A stretch of 64,000 bases of DNA, from assembly GCA_021776525.1 (NCBI GenBank), contig JAJFFT010000004.1, positions 280,499 to 344,498 of the forward strand, written 5' to 3'. Position numbers and translations under genes: made by a program. Numbering within the stretch: the first letter of the stretch is position 1; each line of letters starts with the position of its first letter. Of this stretch, positions 1-8,520 are shown piece after piece. The DNA is from Robiginitomaculum sp. GTDB taxonomy: Bacteria > Pseudomonadota > Alphaproteobacteria > Caulobacterales > Maricaulaceae. The notes beneath the pieces were generated by a model. The model ran no database searches. It worked only from the letters and a program-made list of their open reading frames with translations, and had not been told where the DNA came from.

Positions 1-47
1 CTCAAGAGAAGCGTAAGCCCCAAAATTGCAAAAAAAGTACGTCGCAT
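1..47 (-). CDS. N-terminus of a secreted protein, cut by window edge
   Basis: This is too short for the ORF track. On the minus strand an ATG at 47 opens a frame reading MRRTFFAILGLTLLL before the window ends. Two arginines followed by an unbroken hydrophobic run look like the start of a signal peptide or a membrane anchor. An AGGGG stretch lies about 7 bases before the ATG, at a good ribosome-binding distance. The rest of the protein is outside the window, so its function is unknown. It is divergent from the S8 protease gene, and the two share the region between them. Confidence 0.55.
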   Translation of the reverse strand, partial: MRRTFFAILGLTLLL

Positions 48-338
48 AATAATCCCCTGCTTGTTTAAGCGGTTATGGTCGTCCCTCGCAAAAAGGCATG
101 CACGATATCAAGCACGCGCCTAGCCAAACAATAATACATGATTCAGAGGTGATAACCTAGTCATGTTCAAAATATTATGGGCTAAACGCCTTGTTTACGC
201 CGTTTTTATAAAAGACCTTTGCTTTTGAAATGATGGGCGGTAGTTTGCTAAAACTTGAGTCCAAAGGCGTGAGTTTATCAACGTTACAAGAGTAGATTCA
301 TAAAATCAGGTATCGCCAGAACTGTGTAAGGATTATTG
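48..338. promoter_or_regulatory. Divergent intergenic region
   Basis: About 290 bases separate the truncated minus-strand gene from the S8 protease gene. The stretch is more AT-rich than its surroundings and must hold the start signals of both genes. I found no ORF, RNA gene or convincing operator in it, and no single promoter I would assign with confidence. Confidence 0.4.
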
Positions 339-3300
339 ATGTTTTACCGCACACTCGCTTTCATTTTGCTGCTGCTGTCCAGTGCCACCATGGCATGGGC
401 GCAATCTGATAAAATCGCTCTGGAGGGTAAAACCCAGACGCGCGCAGCAGCAGGGGAGCGGGTGAGGGTCATTGTTGATTACGTCATGCCGGCCCAGGAC
501 CTGCCGATTGGTGTCGCTGGCGCGCCGGCGCGCCGTACAATGGTCTCTTCGACACGGGTATCAGTTTTAAAGCGGGCCTTTGGCGATAAAATCACAGCGT
601 ACAAGGCGTCTGATGCACAGCCTCAGACTGATCAGCCGCGTATCGTGAGGCAACTTGAAAACGCTCCCTCGATGGCCATGATGCTGACCCGCGCGGAAAT
701 GGAAAAATTGGCGGCGGACCCGATGGTCAAAGGGATCTATACTGACCGGATTTCGCATGCATACTTGGATGATTCAACTGTGTTGGTCGGCGCTCCGGTT
801 GTCTGGAACGCAGGCAATGATGGTGCTGATTACGCCGTGGCCGTTCTTGATACCGGATCAAACCACGATCATATCATGATGAGCGGTAAAGTTGTTGGCT
901 CGGCGTGCTTCTCAACTACTAATGTTAGCGAGCACGCAGTGTCGCTATGCCCGGACGGGTCCGAGCTGCAAACTGGCGCACCGGCGGGGACAAACTGTCC
1001 TGTCGATGATCCGGCAACCGATGACAATAACCCGCTGACAGATGTGGATGTTGAAGGTATCTCCGGCTGTGATCACGGAACGCATGTGGCCTCGACGGCT
1101 ATGGGGTCATCATTTTCGCTGTCCTCCGGCACAACCATTTTGGGTGTTGCCAAAGGCGCAAACCTAGTCGCCGTTCAGGTGTTCACCAAATTTACCGACA
1201 ATGAGAGCTGTGATGACAGCCCGCCTTGTGTGGCCTCTTTTAACTCCGACCAAAATGCCGGGCTGGACTTTGTCCTGACCAATGCAGCGACCATGAAAAT
1301 TGCCTCGGTCAATATGAGCCTGGGCGGCAGCAGAAGGTTTCCTGATACCTGCGATGGTGGCAGTAATGCCACCATGAAGGGGCTGATTGACCAGTTGCGG
1401 GCCGCCGGTGTGGCAACGGTTATTGCGTCAGGCAATGACAGTTTTACGAATGGGGTGGGCAGTCCAGGGTGTATCTCTTCGGCTGTAACCGTGGGCGCCA
1501 CATCTAAACAGGACGCCGTGGCTGGTTTTTCAAACTCATCATCTTTGGTGGATCTACTGGCCCCCGGGGTCAGCATTCTTGCCGCTTACCCACAAGTGGC
1601 GGGGGTCAATTATGGCGCAACGCTGAGCGGAACATCAATGGCCACCCCGCATGTGGCTGGTGCGTTTGCGCTTCTCAAATCAGCGCATCCAACAGCCAGT
1701 GTTCAGGATATTGAAGATGCCCTCAAAGCAACAGGCAAGGCCGTACTAGATACCAAGAACCAATTGTTCAAACCGCGTATTCGGGTTGACCTGGCCAGTG
1801 CACTCTTGGCCAATGGCGGTGGTGCCGGGATCGGCCAATTGGCGATTGCACCTGCGGATGGTTTTTTCAGTATTGGTGATCCAGGCGTATCGGCCAGTTT
1901 TGGCACGAAAACCTATACGCTGACCAATAATACCGGGGCCAGTGTGTCTTGGACTGCGGCGGCTGATCAGACATTTATTCTTTTGACCAAGACCTCCGGA
2001 ACTTTGGCTGCAGGCGCTACGGATACCGTTATTGTATCCGTCGATGCCAGCAAAATAGCTAATGGCGGCGAAGGTGCCGAGGATGGCACAATTACCTTTA
2101 GCGTTGGTGCGGATACAACTATCCGTGCCGTTGGCGCATCCGCCTTTATTCCGCCTCCACCACCAGTCAATAACGATTTTAATAATGCCCTGCCGCTTTC
2201 TGGTGCACAGCCAACAATTACTGGCTCCAGTGTTGCAGCGAACAAGGAAGCGGGCGAGCCAAACCATATTGGTGGCTCGAACGCCGGCGGCGCGTCGATA
2301 TGGTATAAATGGACAGCTCCTCTTTCGGCGGCTGTTAAAGTCTCGACCAAGGGTAGCAATTTTGACACGGTATTAGGTGTTTATACCGGCACCAATGTCG
2401 GAGCATTGACGGCAGTTGGCAATAATGATGACGAAGATAATCCCAATGGGCTGTTAACGTCTCTGGTCAGCTTTAATGCTGTCAAAGGCACCACTTACTT
2501 TATTGCTATAGATGGCTTTGATGGGGAAGCGGGCAATGCGGTGCTTGCCTTGACCGTTTCCGGTGTCCCCACCAATAATGATTTTGCCAATGCGCAGACA
2601 ATCTCTGGTGCCATGGGCAGTACTTTTTCAAACAATATCAACGCCACGGCACAAGTTGGCGAGCCGAAGCATGCCGGTAGTTCTGCATCTGCAAAATCAA
2701 TCTGGTTTGATTGGACCGCACCATCTGCGGGTGATTTTTCGTTCAACACCGACGGTTCTGACTTCGATACGGTTCTGGCCGTATATACCGGCACAGCACT
2801 GAACGCGCTGAGCGAAGTAGTCTCTAACGACAATAATGGTGTGGCATCAATTACTGTGTCCAAACCGGCCTTCACGCCCAGTGCCAGTCAGGTCACGTTT
2901 AGCGCAACTTCTGGCACGATTTACCACATTGCCGTTGCTGGCCAGTCTACGGCCTCCGGTCTGGTCAATCTCGGCTGGTCGGCGGCTGGGACGGCTTTGC
3001 CAAACCTGGTCACTGCGGTTCTGCCTTATGCCCGTTCAGTCAAGGTGGGTACACAAGCCACAGCCTTTATGACGGTGATCAATGCAGGCACAGTCGAAGG
3101 TACAAATTGCCTGATTGAACTCGCTCCCGGTGATTTCCAGGGTGGTTTCACCTATCAAGCCACTGATGGTGCAAATGCCCCGACGGACCCCGCCGATACG
3201 CCTGTTACAATTGCTGCGGGTGCTGCGCAAAACTTTATCTTTGCGGTTACGCCGTCCACGGTGATCAGTCAAAAGGAATTGGGCATTCAGGCCCGTTGCG

Positions 3301-3761
3301 GCGAGGGAACGTCCTCGAACGTGGTGACGGGCGTGAACAGTTTCATCCTGTCATCCGCAGCGGTTGATCCGGCGGATATGCTGGCCATTGGTGTCACATC
3401 TCCCGCTGGTGGTATCGTCTCGATCCCTGGGGCCTCCGGCGCTGCGGCCGCTTCAATTGCGACCTCGGCATTGGGCGGCGATGCTACGTTGACGGCCAGC
3501 GCCGATGATGGCGGTTTGGGCCTGCCTCTAGTGCTGAACGTCTGTGAAACCAACTCTGCGACGGGGGCCTGTCTGGCCACTCCGGCGGCTGGCGTCACTA
3601 TTAATTCTGTTGGCGGGGAAACGCGTACCTTTGGGCTGTTTGTCACGGCGACGGGGGATATACCGTTTTTGCCGGGTGTGAACCGTATCTTTGTTCGTTT
3701 CAAAGATGCCAATGGTGTCGTGCGCGGTGCCACAAACTTTGCGGTCCGTACAGACGAATAG
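339..3761 (+). CDS. Secreted S8 (subtilisin-like) serine protease with C-terminal repeats
   Basis: This is a large exported serine endopeptidase. Residues 1-23 are a signal peptide ending near AWAQ. The S8 catalytic triad is visible: Asp in AVLDTG (about residue 171), His in DHGTHVAS (about 250) and Ser in SGTSMATPHVAG (about 433). An insert with several cysteines lies between Asp and His. After the catalytic domain come two related modules of about 130 residues, each starting NNDF and containing W(Y/F)xWTAP and FDTVLxVYTG; these resemble PPC-like beta-sandwich domains. A further beta-rich tail follows. The track starts at TTG 336; ATG 339 has TAAGG 7 bases upstream and is preferred. The stop abuts the stop of the convergent secretion operon. 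It is probably secreted by the neighbouring type II system, but that is inference. Confidence 0.9.
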   Translation: MFYRTLAFILLLLSSATMAWAQSDKIALEGKTQTRAAAGERVRVIVDYVMPAQDLPIGVAGAPARRTMVSSTRVSVLKRAFGDKITAYKASDAQPQTDQPRIVRQLENAPSMAMMLTRAEMEKLAADPMVKGIYTDRISHAYLDDSTVLVGAPVVWNAGNDGADYAVAVLDTGSNHDHIMMSGKVVGSACFSTTNVSEHAVSLCPDGSELQTGAPAGTNCPVDDPATDDNNPLTDVDVEGISGCDHGTHVASTAMGSSFSLSSGTTILGVAKGANLVAVQVFTKFTDNESCDDSPPCVASFNSDQNAGLDFVLTNAATMKIASVNMSLGGSRRFPDTCDGGSNATMKGLIDQLRAAGVATVIASGNDSFTNGVGSPGCISSAVTVGATSKQDAVAGFSNSSSLVDLLAPGVSILAAYPQVAGVNYGATLSGTSMATPHVAGAFALLKSAHPTASVQDIEDALKATGKAVLDTKNQLFKPRIRVDLASALLANGGGAGIGQLAIAPADGFFSIGDPGVSASFGTKTYTLTNNTGASVSWTAAADQTFILLTKTSGTLAAGATDTVIVSVDASKIANGGEGAEDGTITFSVGADTTIRAVGASAFIPPPPPVNNDFNNALPLSGAQPTITGSSVAANKEAGEPNHIGGSNAGGASIWYKWTAPLSAAVKVSTKGSNFDTVLGVYTGTNVGALTAVGNNDDEDNPNGLLTSLVSFNAVKGTTYFIAIDGFDGEAGNAVLALTVSGVPTNNDFANAQTISGAMGSTFSNNINATAQVGEPKHAGSSASAKSIWFDWTAPSAGDFSFNTDGSDFDTVLAVYTGTALNALSEVVSNDNNGVASITVSKPAFTPSASQVTFSATSGTIYHIAVAGQSTASGLVNLGWSAAGTALPNLVTAVLPYARSVKVGTQATAFMTVINAGTVEGTNCLIELAPGDFQGGFTYQATDGANAPTDPADTPVTIAAGAAQNFIFAVTPSTVISQKELGIQARCGEGTSSNVVTGVNSFILSSAAVDPADMLAIGVTSPAGGIVSIPGASGAAAASIATSALGGDATLTASADDGGLGLPLVLNVCETNSATGACLATPAAGVTINSVGGETRTFGLFVTATGDIPFLPGVNRIFVRFKDANGVVRGATNFAVRTDE

Positions 3762-4262
3762 CTATTCCTGCGCCCCAACGGGTAATTGCCAGCGTTCGGC
3801 GTCTTGTGAAACGGTGACGTTCTGGGCTGTGATCTTATCTATGGTCCAGCCTTGAATGCTCTCGCCGGTGTAATAGCGCTTTATGGTGTTACGGTTTTCG
3901 CGGACCAAAACGGCGCTGTTTGTGGGACCCAGAGCGACACCAACAATGGTAATATCTGGCGGTTGGTCACTGGCTGATGTCGCGCGGGATTGTGTGCGCG
4001 GCGTGGCAATGATAGCGGCGGGTTCGCGTGTCGGCGTAAAAAGCGGACGTCCCCACACATCATTAAACTGCGCCAGTTTCGGCAAAAAATCCTGAGCCGG
4101 CGCCTGAACCTTACTGCGTACACCGGGGGCGCGATTTTGTGCGCGCGATACAGGTTCTGCAAGGCTGTTATTATCTGGCGGGTTGAGCACAAACCGATCC
4201 AGCAACATCAGGGCGGCCAGCACGCCCATGACCAACAAGAGTAAAGATAGCCGCTTGCTCAT
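3762..4262 (-). CDS. Type II secretion GspC/GspN-like inner-membrane protein
   Basis: This small bitopic protein of 166 residues is the last gene of the type II secretion operon. Residues 5-27 form an N-terminal membrane helix. A central VWGRPLFTPTREP motif matches the RPLFxPTR signature of short GspC/GspN-type proteins, and a beta-rich homology-region-like domain follows (ITIVGVALG...). In the family this part links the inner-membrane platform to the secretin GspD. There is no PDZ domain, so it is shorter than the classical GspC of gamma-proteobacteria. Its ATG overlaps the gspM stop (ATGA), showing translational coupling. The role is inferred from the motif and position; GspC and GspN cannot be told apart by eye. 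Confidence 0.7.
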   Translation of the reverse strand: MSKRLSLLLLVMGVLAALMLLDRFVLNPPDNNSLAEPVSRAQNRAPGVRSKVQAPAQDFLPKLAQFNDVWGRPLFTPTREPAAIIATPRTQSRATSASDQPPDITIVGVALGPTNSAVLVRENRNTIKRYYTGESIQGWTIDKITAQNVTVSQDAERWQLPVGAQE

Positions 4263-4750
4263 GGTGCACTCCGCTGGTAACTGGCGCGCGCCGTCAACAG
4301 AATATCAAGCGACACGGTGGTACCATCTTCACTGCTCAGCCGCGCCCGCTTGACGGTCAGGGCCGGTGCCTTGGCTTCGATTTCATAAAGAAACGCTGCA
4401 ATCGCCTGCGTAGAGCCGCTGGCCTGTGCAGAAATACTGAGGTTGTGCGGATCAGAAGGATCAGCGGGGCGTGGCTCGGTGCGTTCCAACGAAACGCCGG
4501 CCAGGCGTGCACTGGACCGCAAACGCGTCAACAGGGCTGCCCCGGCTGCCCCGTGCGATGGGGCCTGAACCAGATACCGTTGGGGCAGGGCTTGTGCATC
4601 GTCGTGCGGGCTTTGATCTTGCTCTGCGGTGATGATCTGTTGATGTAACCGCCAGGCATTTGTGCTGGTATGCAGAACGGCAAAGACGCACACCAACAGG
4701 GCCAGCGCACCGCCGCCCAGGGCCAGGGCGTTGGTCTGGCGGGCGTTCAT
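4259..4750 (-). CDS. gspM: Type II secretion protein GspM
   Basis: This bitopic inner-membrane component of the assembly platform would bind GspL and help couple the ATPase GspE to the pseudopilus. It has 163 residues with one membrane helix at about 10-30, followed by a short linker and a periplasmic ferredoxin-like domain. The sequence family diverges strongly, so the call leans on size, topology and position between gspL and the GspC/N-like gene. It overlaps both neighbours by four bases (ATGA), typical of coupled translation. PilO-like annotation would be an equivalent reading. Confidence 0.7.
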   Translation of the reverse strand: MNARQTNALALGGGALALLVCVFAVLHTSTNAWRLHQQIITAEQDQSPHDDAQALPQRYLVQAPSHGAAGAALLTRLRSSARLAGVSLERTEPRPADPSDPHNLSISAQASGSTQAIAAFLYEIEAKAPALTVKRARLSSEDGTTVSLDILLTARASYQRSAP

Positions 4751-5727
4751 GGTTGCACCGCGTTCTGTACGCGGGTTGTCAGGTCAAAACTTTCTTTGCC
4801 ATCGTCTTCTTTGAGCGATGCAGCCGCAAAGGTAGTGCCTGTGAAAATCGGTTGTGATTCTATGGCGCTGACTAATTGGGCGGCGTTGTCGGCTTTGCCA
4901 GAGATCCGCAACTGGCCTTTTTCATAAAGCAGATATTGCGCATAGGCGGTGTCTGGCAAGGCGCGTGTGGCGGCCTGCCAAATTGCTAACATTGAAGGGG
5001 TTGATGCTTTGGCCTGTTTTTGCATGGCCGCCTGGTCAGTGGCGACGGGTTGCACTTTGTGGTTCAGACGGTCGGCTTTGGGTGACAATGACAATGCTGA
5101 CCACAGACCAAGCGATGCCGCCAGAACCAGCAAGCTGGCGCACAGTCCGACAAGGATCTGGCTGGCGCTTTTTCCGCCGCCGGCTTTGCCGCCAGTGCGT
5201 AAATCGGCGCTGACCGCCTGTGATGGATCATCGCCCAGCGCATCGACGGCGAGCGGCGAAATACCAAAACCCGCGGCGCGCTGTAACACCTCATTGATGT
5301 GTGACCGCCGTGCAAAGCTGACCCGAAAAAGGCTTTGCTGGTCTTTGTCCGGGCCAACCGGGCCGTGAACGGCAAAGGCGGTGTCATCCTCTGGAAATGG
5401 AAAATACTGCGACAGGGATAAGGCAATCATGGCGGCGGGCTTATGGCGCGCCGCATGGGGCAGGGCAATGTCGCGTTGTTGGCCAAGGCCAGTGCCAAGG
5501 CGCAGGTTGATGCGTTTGTTTTGTGCAAACTGGCGCAGCTCATCATCCAGAAGAACCCGTTGCCCTTGATCCCCATCGGGAACACAAAAGCGGCCATCAC
5601 GGTGGACAATCAAAATGGACCAACGCGGCGCAAACCAGCCCCCCAGAACCGGGACTTTTCCCATGGCTTGGTCAAATGGATGTGCCCAGCGTGCCCAGGC
5701 TTCGTAAAGGGGGCTAAAAAGTGACAT
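4747..5727 (-). CDS. gspL: Type II secretion protein GspL
   Basis: GspL is the platform protein that recruits the ATPase GspE to the membrane. An actin-like cytoplasmic part fills about residues 1-190, a membrane helix (ILVGLCASLLVLAASLGLW) lies near 195, and a periplasmic ferredoxin-like domain follows to the end (326 residues). The track ORF begins at 5829, deep inside gspK; the ATG at 5727 (MSLFSPLYEAW) is preferred because it leaves only a short overlap with the gspK stop. It overlaps gspM by four bases. Identity rests on domain layout and operon position rather than on a sharp motif. Confidence 0.72.
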   Translation of the reverse strand: MSLFSPLYEAWARWAHPFDQAMGKVPVLGGWFAPRWSILIVHRDGRFCVPDGDQGQRVLLDDELRQFAQNKRINLRLGTGLGQQRDIALPHAARHKPAAMIALSLSQYFPFPEDDTAFAVHGPVGPDKDQQSLFRVSFARRSHINEVLQRAAGFGISPLAVDALGDDPSQAVSADLRTGGKAGGGKSASQILVGLCASLLVLAASLGLWSALSLSPKADRLNHKVQPVATDQAAMQKQAKASTPSMLAIWQAATRALPDTAYAQYLLYEKGQLRISGKADNAAQLVSAIESQPIFTGTTFAAASLKEDDGKESFDLTTRVQNAVQP

Positions 5728-6625
5728 CTTGAAGTTTTTGTCCATAAAGCTGTGCTGCCGCACCCATTGATAACGGCCGTCTGGAAAGAATGGCATACTC
5801 ACCGGGGCGCGGTCCAGTTGAGAAGACAAGACGCAAGGCTTGTTGTGTCCCGCCGGGCTGGGTGGCTTCGATCAATAGAATATATGTACCGCCTATGACG
5901 GCGGCATCCTTTCCTGCTTTGGTCCTAGCACTGCTCTTCGTGTCGGCCTGCGAAGGCTGTTCACCTGCGCGCCGACGATCCAGAATATCATTGCGTTCTG
6001 CGTTGCTGAGCGACAAAAGGCCCAAAACCAGTGGTGGTGCGATCTGTGCGTCAGGTTTTTCCATGGTGCTGTGAGTCGTTAAAAACGGTGCGGCGGCGTG
6101 GTAAAGGCTGGCATCCATGCCCAACACGCCGCGCAATTCACTGACATCCACAAAAGGCCTGTTGCCCGGACCTTGTAGGTTTGCATTTTGATAAGCGGGT
6201 TTCTCGCCGCCATTATTGCGGGCCGTATTATCAGTATCTCGCCAGTCAGCAATGGCCGCAGCCAGTGCTTCGGCTTCAGGGCGACTGAGTTGCAACTCAG
6301 AAAATAAAGCACTCAGCAGCTCTTCATTCGCTGTATTCAGGTCAATCAAGCCGCGGACATTGATCAAACGATATGTCAGGTTGATGTCAGCAATTGAAAA
6401 ATCATAGGCGCGGCCATCAGCATACAGCGGCACGGACTGGTTTAACCCTAGAATGGCCCGCGCCAGAACCGCGTCATGGGCGGCGCTGATCTGGGCCAGG
6501 TCAATGCTGACCCGTATGCCTCTGGCGTTTTGACGTGCCGATAAAGACGCCAGCGCCAGCGTTGCCGAAGCTGCGGTCAGTACGGCGATGACCAATAATA
6601 ATATGAAGCCATTATTGCGCTTCAT
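5714..6625 (-). CDS. gspK: Type II secretion minor pseudopilin GspK
   Basis: GspK is the large minor pseudopilin that caps the pseudopilus tip with GspI and GspJ. The 303-residue protein begins with a very short leader, MKRNNG, then F and a hydrophobic helix, the prepilin cleavage form. It lacks the Glu at position 5 of the mature protein, as is usual for GspK. A helix-hairpin-helix-like stretch (LIDLNTANEELLSALF) and the following SELRGVLG are typical of the family. The start overlaps gspJ by four bases and the end overlaps gspL. The prepilin peptidase that would process it is gspO in the same operon. Confidence 0.85.
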   Translation of the reverse strand: MKRNNGFILLLVIAVLTAASATLALASLSARQNARGIRVSIDLAQISAAHDAVLARAILGLNQSVPLYADGRAYDFSIADINLTYRLINVRGLIDLNTANEELLSALFSELQLSRPEAEALAAAIADWRDTDNTARNNGGEKPAYQNANLQGPGNRPFVDVSELRGVLGMDASLYHAAAPFLTTHSTMEKPDAQIAPPLVLGLLSLSNAERNDILDRRRAGEQPSQADTKSSARTKAGKDAAVIGGTYILLIEATQPGGTQQALRLVFSTGPRPGEYAILSRRPLSMGAAAQLYGQKLQDVTF

Positions 6626-7299
6626 GGCGTGGCCTTTTTGGCATCGGTGCTGGCGTTTATATCTGTGTTGCTATTTTTCTGGTCTGTGTCCTGCTTTTCA
6701 GTCTTTTCGGCGCGCCGGGGGATAGCAATGCTTAAGGGTGGCCAGCCGTCGACCGCGAACTGTACCAATGCCGGCGGGGCCCTTCTTATTGTCCAGTCAT
6801 CCTGCCAGGATGTACCATCAGTATAGGTGAAAACAGGGGCGAAATTGCCGCTGTAAAGGCGCAACCGTGCCGGGTCTGACAGAGTGCCAAAGGCATCTGG
6901 CGTGGTTAAAAGCGCGCGTTCCAGCATAAATGCCCACTGTCCGTCTGCGGTTTGTTCGCTGAACAGATGGTATTGATATATGCCAGCACGCGAGGGATAT
7001 CCTGGCTCGACCCTGACAAAATGTACGGCATCGGGCGTCCCTTTGAACAAGGTCACCGGGGTTTCCTCGACTATGGCCGGCATGGCCAAAGCACTGGACA
7101 GTGTGTTTTGCACAAAACTATAAAGCTCAGAAGTTGCATTGAGCTTTGTTTCTGCCTGTGCAAGGCGCGATGCCCAACGTCGCACATTGGTTGATGCCTG
7201 TCCGACAATCACCAGGGTCATGCCGCCAATGAGCAGAGCAATCATCAGTTCAGCCAGTGTCAGGCCGGCCCGACGATCTATGAACGGTTGGGTTTTCAT
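6622..7299 (-). CDS. gspJ: Type II secretion minor pseudopilin GspJ
   Basis: This minor pseudopilin of 225 residues has a type III prepilin leader: cleavage would fall after RRAG, giving a mature start LTLAELMIALLIGG with the conserved Glu5. The body matches GspJ in size and has the usual aromatic-rich beta region (WQDDWTIRRAPPALVQFAVDGW). The C-terminus is a hydrophilic tail rich in Lys, Asp and Asn that looks disordered. It is coupled to gspI upstream and gspK downstream by ATGA overlaps. Confidence 0.85.
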   Translation of the reverse strand: MKTQPFIDRRAGLTLAELMIALLIGGMTLVIVGQASTNVRRWASRLAQAETKLNATSELYSFVQNTLSSALAMPAIVEETPVTLFKGTPDAVHFVRVEPGYPSRAGIYQYHLFSEQTADGQWAFMLERALLTTPDAFGTLSDPARLRLYSGNFAPVFTYTDGTSWQDDWTIRRAPPALVQFAVDGWPPLSIAIPRRAEKTEKQDTDQKNSNTDINASTDAKKATP

Positions 7300-7652
7300 G
7301 GTGCGGCAACACGTTCGCTGATCAGCCGGACTCTGCGCCCACCTGGCCCTTCGGCCAGAACATTGATGCGTAACAAGGCCATGCCATCTTCTCGTTCGGT
7401 GATAACATTGGCATCAAGTGTCCAGGCGATACCGTCGGTTATCCCCTGTATGTGCATATCGTGCGGGTCCAGAGTGTTTTCCGCCAGAACTGACTGTGCC
7501 ACCAATACCGCACGGGTGCTTTGCGTACTGGCTTTGCTAAGCCGGGCGGCGCCGCCCAGTCCTTGAAAAACCAGTGCAAAACCAATTGAAGCCAGCGCCG
7601 TGGCAATAATGGTTTCTATTAGGGTGAAGCCAGCTTTATTGTGATTGTGCAA
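7296..7652 (-). CDS. gspI: Type II secretion minor pseudopilin GspI
   Basis: This is a short minor pseudopilin. The prepilin signature is HNHNKAG followed by FTLIETIIATALASIGF, with Glu5 present. The track start at 7706 gives a long, atypical leader. A TTG at 7652 is preceded by GGGGAGG with a 6-base gap and gives a normal leader of eight residues, so 7652 is chosen; the protein is then about 118 residues, close to the family norm. It overlaps the gspH stop by 17 bases, and its own stop overlaps gspJ by four. GspI nucleates the tip complex with J and K. Confidence 0.82.
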   Translation of the reverse strand: MHNHNKAGFTLIETIIATALASIGFALVFQGLGGAARLSKASTQSTRAVLVAQSVLAENTLDPHDMHIQGITDGIAWTLDANVITEREDGMALLRINVLAEGPGGRRVRLISERVAAP

Positions 7653-8118
7653 AACGGACCTCCCCAGTGGCCCAGATGATCTCGATGGTCCGCTCTGTAC
7701 CGCCAAGGCCCAGCTTGACCTCTCCGCCTGTGCTCATGCCGTCTGCGAAAAATGAAATACCAATGGCATTGTCCAATGATTCAATTTCGGCGCCTATGGC
7801 ATTGACGTCCAACTTGGGATCAAGCCGTAAAATATCGCCCTTGCCCTCTATCCATGCAGTTTTCTCAAGAGGGTTGATATAGGCTTTGGCGGCTTGTCCT
7901 GTACGCCGGGCGCTGACCTTTGCGGTCCGCAACAAAGTCACAAGGCGTGCCGTGTTGGCCCGCAAAACCGAGCTATCCGAACGCAAGGTTATGCGCGGTG
8001 CCGCCAATGCTGTAACCAGGCCCAGGATCATCAGGACCACCAGGAGCTCGGCCAGCGTATAGCCGTGATGGGCGCTGTGCCTAAAGGTCGGCAGAGGAAA
8101 TATCGGCGTCTTCGCCAT
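7636..8118 (-). CDS. gspH: Type II secretion minor pseudopilin GspH
   Basis: GspH is a pseudopilin of about 160 residues. Its leader ends in HHG, followed by YTLAELLVVLMILGLVTALAAPR, a classical N-methylated helix with Glu5. A GspH-type globular domain follows (LVTLLRTAKVSARRTGQAAKAYI). The track begins at 8127; the ATG at 8118 has a GGGA about 8 bases upstream and fits better. The 5' end overlaps the 3' end of gspG by about 38 bases, so translation of the two is probably linked. Confidence 0.8.
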   Translation of the reverse strand: MAKTPIFPLPTFRHSAHHGYTLAELLVVLMILGLVTALAAPRITLRSDSSVLRANTARLVTLLRTAKVSARRTGQAAKAYINPLEKTAWIEGKGDILRLDPKLDVNAIGAEIESLDNAIGISFFADGMSTGGEVKLGLGGTERTIEIIWATGEVRFAQSQ

Positions 8119-8518
8119 CTCCACCATCCCGTTTATCTGCGCCCAGAGTTCTCACAACAAAACCACCCGTTCCATCAGGCTGGTACAGATACGGATTGCC
8201 CCATGGATCATTTGGAATGCGTTTGGTTTTCAGATATGGGCCGCCCCAGTTTTCAGTGTTGGGGGGCGGCGTGATGAGCGCCGACAGGCCCGTACTGGCT
8301 GCGGGAAAACGCCCTGTATCCAGCTGATAGTATTCTAGTGCGGTGCTCAAATTAGAAATTTGCACCAGCGCAGTTTTGGTGCGTGCCTTGCCGATCTGCC
8401 CTAAAAAACGCGGCGCAATAAGTCCGATCAACAAGCCGAGAATAACCAGCACCACCAATAATTCAGTAAGCGTATACCCGTGTTGCGATTTGTGATTTTC
8501 AGAAAATTCATCAGACAT
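8081..8518 (-). CDS. gspG: Type II secretion major pseudopilin GspG
   Basis: GspG is the major pseudopilin that forms the periplasmic piston. All family marks are present in 145 residues: leader ending QHG, mature start YTLTELLVVLVILGLLIGLIAPR with Glu5, and the calcium-binding C-terminal region with the patterns YQLDTGRFP, PNDPWGNPYLYQ and TLGADKRDGGDGEDADI. It lies two bases after gspF. This is the most securely identified pseudopilin of the cluster. Confidence 0.95.
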   Translation of the reverse strand: MSDEFSENHKSQHGYTLTELLVVLVILGLLIGLIAPRFLGQIGKARTKTALVQISNLSTALEYYQLDTGRFPAASTGLSALITPPPNTENWGGPYLKTKRIPNDPWGNPYLYQPDGTGGFVVRTLGADKRDGGDGEDADISSADL

Positions 8519-8520
8519 AT

